64,000 bases of DNA from Rhodocytophaga rosea. Its GTDB lineage: Bacteria; Bacteroidota; Bacteroidia; Cytophagales; 172606-1. The notes under the pieces were generated by a model. It was not told the origin of the DNA and did no database searches. It saw only the letters and a program-made list of their open reading frames with translations. The DNA lies in assembly GCF_010119975.1 (NCBI RefSeq), contig NZ_CP048222.1, positions 4,172,501 to 4,236,500 on the forward strand. The letters are read 5' to 3'. Shown one piece after another: positions 60,941 through 64,000 of the stretch (positions are counted from its first letter, which is position 1; each line of letters begins with the position of its first letter). The translations under genes were made by a program, and so were the position numbers.

Positions 60941-61972
60941 ATGCTACTAGATAAGGTAAAAGAAATTCAGGGGCAAGTTGCCTCATTCCCGATTACGACT
61001 CCAGCTGAACTTGAACAGTTTAGGATTGCTTATGTTGGCCGGAAAGGAGTGATTGGTGATTTATTCGACGCTTTAAAAACAGTTCCTCAGGACGAACGTA
61101 AAGCCCTTGGTGCTGAATTGAATACCCTCAAAAACTTTGCACAAACCCGGTTTAACGAATTTCAGGCCTTACTGGAAAATCAGCATACTAACGGGTCGGC
61201 ACAAGCGCCACTGGATCTTACTTTACCTACTATACCGAATGAACTAGGTTCCAGGCATCCGCTGAGCATTGTGCGTAACCGCATTATTGAAATATTTGAA
61301 CGGATCGGATTTAATGTATCTGAAGGGCCGGAAATTGAAGACGACTGGCATAATTTTACAGCCCTCAATTTCCCTGAAAACCACCCTGCCCGTGATATGC
61401 AGGATACTTTTTTTATTGAGAAGAATCCGGATATTGCCTTGCGTACACATACCTCTTCGGTACAGGTTCGCTTAATGGAAACCCAAAAACCTCCTATCCG
61501 TTCGCTTATGCCCGGACGGGTGTTCCGAAATGAAGCTATTTCTGCCAGGGCGCATTGTATTTTCCATCAGGTAGAAGGTTTATATGTAAATACCGATGTA
61601 AGCTTTGCCGATTTAAAGCAGACTTTGTATCATTTTGCAAAAGAAATGTTTGCAAAGGACATAAAAATTCGCTTCCGCCCTTCATTTTTCCCTTTTACCG
61701 AACCCAGTGCAGAGATTGATATTTCCTGTCTGATTTGTAAAGGAAAAGGTTGTAATATCTGTAAATATACTGGCTGGGTGGAAATTGGTGGTTCTGGTAT
61801 GGTAGACCCCAATGTGCTGGAAAATTGCGGCATTGATTCGCAGAAATATACAGGCTTTGCTTTTGGAATGGGTATTGAACGGATCACGATGCTCGCCTAC
61901 CAGATAAAAGACCTGCGCTTATTTACTGAAAATGATATCCGGTTTTTACGTCAGTTTAGCCAGTTAAGCTAA
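60941..61972 (+). CDS. pheS: Phenylalanine-tRNA ligase, alpha subunit
   Basis: 343 aa from the ATG at 60941 (MLLDKVKEIQGQVASF); a GTG 10 codons upstream is less likely. Class II motifs: motif 1-like RHPLSIVRNRIIEIFERIGF, FTALNFPENHPARDMQDTFF, motif 2 PGRVFRNEAISARAHCIFHQ, CKGKGCNICKYTGWVEIGGS and GMVDPNVLENCGIDSQKYTG, motif 3 GFAFGMGIERITMLAYQI. It charges tRNA-Phe together with PheT, which is not in the window. Confidence 0.97.
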   Translation: MLLDKVKEIQGQVASFPITTPAELEQFRIAYVGRKGVIGDLFDALKTVPQDERKALGAELNTLKNFAQTRFNEFQALLENQHTNGSAQAPLDLTLPTIPNELGSRHPLSIVRNRIIEIFERIGFNVSEGPEIEDDWHNFTALNFPENHPARDMQDTFFIEKNPDIALRTHTSSVQVRLMETQKPPIRSLMPGRVFRNEAISARAHCIFHQVEGLYVNTDVSFADLKQTLYHFAKEMFAKDIKIRFRPSFFPFTEPSAEIDISCLICKGKGCNICKYTGWVEIGGSGMVDPNVLENCGIDSQKYTGFAFGMGIERITMLAYQIKDLRLFTENDIRFLRQFSQLS

Positions 61973-62165
61973 GATCATTCAATTCACATATTTGGGTAAG
62001 CTTCCGGATGAATTCTACTCACTTTGGTATCACCCAAATTGCGAAGTTATAAAACTTACATACTAAAAATCAGCCGTTTGTCAATATCTGGTTGATGGTG
62101 GAATACTTTTTGATTAAACTTATATTACTAAGTTTTTCTTAGTTGATAAAGGTTTAATAGATTAA

Positions 62166-62192
62166 GAGGGAGGTGCTTCACTTCCCTTTTTC
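62166..62192 (+). terminator. Terminator after pheS
   Basis: GGGAGGTG and CACTTCCC pair (one G-U) over a 3-base loop, followed by TTTTTC. It is about 195 bp after pheS and also close to the glycerate kinase stop. The rest of 61973-62210 has no gene. Confidence 0.5.
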
Positions 62193-62210
62193 TTTTTATA
62201 AAAAAGCTCA

Positions 62211-63545
62211 TTAATAGATCAGGGCCATCATAATATCCATCACATTGGTTCTCGTAGGTCCGGTGATAATATGTCCGCCAGCCTGTCGGAAAAAATGATA
62301 TGAATCGTTGTTTGCTAGAAAATCTTTCTCATCTAAACCTTTAGTAGCGGCTTTAATCATTGTATTTGAATCGACAACAGCACCAGCAGCATCCGTAGGA
62401 CCATCCGTTCCGTCGGTACCTGCTGATAAAATTACAATAGGCTCATTTGCTTCTAATTCCAGAGCCGCTGCCAGAGCCAATTCCTGGTTTCTGCCTCCGA
62501 CTCCGGTTCCCTGTACCCTTACGGTAGTTTCACCTCCTGATAGTAAACAGGCTGGTTTTGGAATCGTAGTATCTATACCTGCCTTTCTGGCAGTACTTAC
62601 CAATTCTTTGGCTGCTATTGCAGCTTCTCCTTCAATATTCAATCCAGTAATTACAGCATGAAAACCCATTTCAGTTGCTTTCTGTCTGGCTGCTTCCAAG
62701 GCAATAGAGTTGCTGCCAATAATGTAATTATTTACCCTTGAAAAAATAGCATCTCCTGACTTGGGTGTTTCCGGCAAATTTCCGGCTATGCCTTGTTGCA
62801 GATGATAATGAATAGAATAAGGTATTTTATCTTCAAGGCCGTATTTTTGTACTATAGACCAGGCATCAGCAAAGGTAGTAGGATCGGGTACGGTAGGGCC
62901 GGATGCAATTACATCCAGCGGATCACCTATCACATCAGATAAAATCAGCGTAAAGAGTCTGGCAGGAAATATTTGTCTGGCAAGCCCCCCACCTTTTACA
63001 TGAGACAAATGTTTACGCACCGTATTTATTTCAGTAATACTTGCCCCAGATTTTAACAACAGATCAAAACAGGTTTGTAATTCTTCCAATATACAATGCT
63101 GAGGAAGATCAATCAATAAGGCTGAACCGCCGCCGGAAATCAATATAATGATAAGGTCATTTGGTTTCGTTTCTTTTACAAGCTGGAGTAATTGCTGCGT
63201 GCCAGAAATTCCATTCTCATCCGGAACTGGATGGCCAGCTTCTATCGTCTGAATTTTAATGAGAGGAACGGAATGCCCGTGTTTTACGATGATTAAGCCA
63301 CTATCAATTATATCACCCATTATTTCTTCTATAGCTTGTGCCATAGGAGCTGTTGCTTTTCCGGCACCGATTACAATAATGCGGTTAAGCTGAGTTAAAT
63401 CAATTTCCTGATGCTGAATATATAAACGATTACCTTTTCTGGAAACTGCCTTGTATACCAGCTTTTCCGGCTCAACAGATTCCAAAGCATATCTAAAAAT
63501 TTCTTCAGCAGCTTTACGGTAATATAATGATTGGTTATTTGTCAT
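62211..63545 (-). CDS. Glycerate kinase type 2 (GckA/TtuD family)
   Basis: 444 aa. The N-terminal GCK domain (DUF4147, about 5-240) has IVIGAGKATAPMAQAIEEIM, GHSVPLIKIQTIEAGHPVPD, LIIILISGGGSALLIDLPQH and ARLFTLILSDVIGDPLDVIA with SGPTVPDPTTFADAW. The MOFRL domain (about 320-435) has ACLLSGGETTVRVQGTGVGG, RNQELALAAALELEANEPIV and ILSAGTDGTDGPTDAAGAVV. It phosphorylates D-glycerate to 2-phosphoglycerate, linking sugar acid breakdown to glycolysis. It may use intermediates from the sugar genes nearby, but it is not adjacent to them. Confidence 0.94.
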   Translation of the reverse strand: MTNNQSLYYRKAAEEIFRYALESVEPEKLVYKAVSRKGNRLYIQHQEIDLTQLNRIIVIGAGKATAPMAQAIEEIMGDIIDSGLIIVKHGHSVPLIKIQTIEAGHPVPDENGISGTQQLLQLVKETKPNDLIIILISGGGSALLIDLPQHCILEELQTCFDLLLKSGASITEINTVRKHLSHVKGGGLARQIFPARLFTLILSDVIGDPLDVIASGPTVPDPTTFADAWSIVQKYGLEDKIPYSIHYHLQQGIAGNLPETPKSGDAIFSRVNNYIIGSNSIALEAARQKATEMGFHAVITGLNIEGEAAIAAKELVSTARKAGIDTTIPKPACLLSGGETTVRVQGTGVGGRNQELALAAALELEANEPIVILSAGTDGTDGPTDAAGAVVDSNTMIKAATKGLDEKDFLANNDSYHFFRQAGGHIITGPTRTNVMDIMMALIY

Positions 63546-63618
63546 TGGCCAATAGTCTTTGATAAAAGATTATCTCATATACTTTAAGCAGAAGAAATCA
63601 CTAAAAATGTGTATTTGC

Positions 63619-64000
63619 TTAGACATAGTTTTCAAACAAGTTCAAATTCCCACCTCTCCGGAACAACGAATAATTGTAGGCTGGCATCTGATTCTCTTTC
63701 ATATATTTATGTCTGGATACTGAGAATAACTGCTTAATCATATCAGCAATGGGACCTTCACCGGTCATACGCCGGCCAAAATGAGAATCATTCACCTGTC
63801 CGCCATGCATCTCACGAATCAGGTTCCATACTTTAGCAGCCCGGTCAGGAAAATTCTTTTGCAGCCAGTCGTAAAAAATTTCCTTTATTGCTCCATTCAA
63901 CCGCACCACTGTGTAACCTGCTGTAATAGCTCCATGTGCGGCGGCTTCCTTCAAAATAGCGGGTATTTCAGTATGATTCAATCCTGGTACTAAAGGTGCC
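63619..64000 (-). CDS. PA0069-like radical SAM protein, C-terminal part (runs off window)
   Basis: The minus-strand frame ends at 63619 and stays open to the right edge. The visible about 127 residues begin APLVPGLNHTEIPAILKEAA, then AGYTVVRLNGAIKEIFYDWL, NFPDRAAKVWNLIREMHGGQ and DSHFGRRMTGEGPIADMIKQ. This is the C-terminal part of the PA0069 (SPL-like) radical SAM family; the iron-sulfur Cys motif would be beyond the window. The first Met (63981) is therefore internal, not the start. The function of this family is not settled. Confidence 0.85.
   Translation of the reverse strand, partial: APLVPGLNHTEIPAILKEAAAHGAITAGYTVVRLNGAIKEIFYDWLQKNFPDRAAKVWNLIREMHGGQVNDSHFGRRMTGEGPIADMIKQLFSVSRHKYMKENQMPAYNYSLFRRGGNLNLFENYV

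Noticed and set aside
1-64000. tRNA or rRNA genes
   Set aside because: No GTTCGAATC-type T-arm or CCA-ended cloverleaf was noticed by eye in intergenic regions; a covariance-model scan would be decisive.

Overview
The window looks like chromosomal DNA of a Bacteroidota bacterium, most likely of the order Cytophagales. The signs are OmpA/PD40/TPR envelope proteins, an OMP beta-barrel receptor with a carboxypeptidase-regulatory N-terminus, DUF4905-like and YceI proteins, a LytS/LytTR two-component pair, carotenoid lycopene cyclase, an rpsU-xerC-hpf cluster, and promoters with the Bacteroidota -7 box TAnnTTTG (perfect copies before rpsU, metK, the PpiD-like gene and the acyl-CoA dehydrogenase). 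The genus cannot be fixed from sequence alone.

Layout: 1-5 kb holds the start of a DsbD-type thiol reductase (cut by the window edge), an OmpA/PD40 envelope protein, an Lrp/AsnC regulator and a small secreted protein. 5.4-6.4 kb is an intact IS5-family (IS1031-like) element. 6.4-15.7 kb holds a mini-parvulin, an acetyltransferase, an arsR-arsM-trxB arsenic methylation cluster with two ArsR-type operators, an alpha/beta hydrolase, a divergent Nramp transporter, a methyltransferase, small membrane proteins and xseB. 15.8-20.5 kb is an accessory island: a nine-unit 21-bp repeat array, a large AT-rich HD plus Hsp90-type (GHKL) ATPase gene broken by one frameshift, a TIGR02757 gene and an intact IS982 element with an 8-bp target duplication. 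20.5-30.7 kb carries LysM/DPBB, DUF4905-like, NfeD and PnuC genes, a SIS-domain and sialidase-like pair, a PD40/TPR lipoprotein and a damaged IS5 element.

30.8-37.8 kb is the most interesting segment. A LytTR response regulator and LytS-type kinase sit beside a small secreted protein, an outer-membrane receptor, a small conserved protein and a YceI protein. Four promoters here (kinase operon, secreted protein, receptor, YceI) share one geometry: a TCGG-core 9-mer begins exactly 57 bp upstream of the -7 box. In three of them a second 9-mer lies 21 bp further upstream and a TCTATnnnATTTTT block is at the same offset. This looks like a local, self-regulated LytTR regulon.

38-45 kb is a secreted sugar/periplasmic cluster (beta-propeller-like protein, Ig-like lipoprotein, Tat-exported sugar phosphate isomerase-like protein, soluble dehydrogenase fused to PKD, cytochrome c and C-terminal domains). 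44.8-64 kb is mostly housekeeping: 2-oxoacid dehydrogenase E2, CinA, UvsE, acyl-CoA dehydrogenase, rpsU, XerC/D, HPF, MetK, CrtY, a response regulator, a sodium/solute symporter, isoaspartyl peptidase, a PpiD-like foldase, PheS, glycerate kinase and a truncated PA0069-like radical SAM gene. I saw no tRNA, rRNA or CRISPR array.
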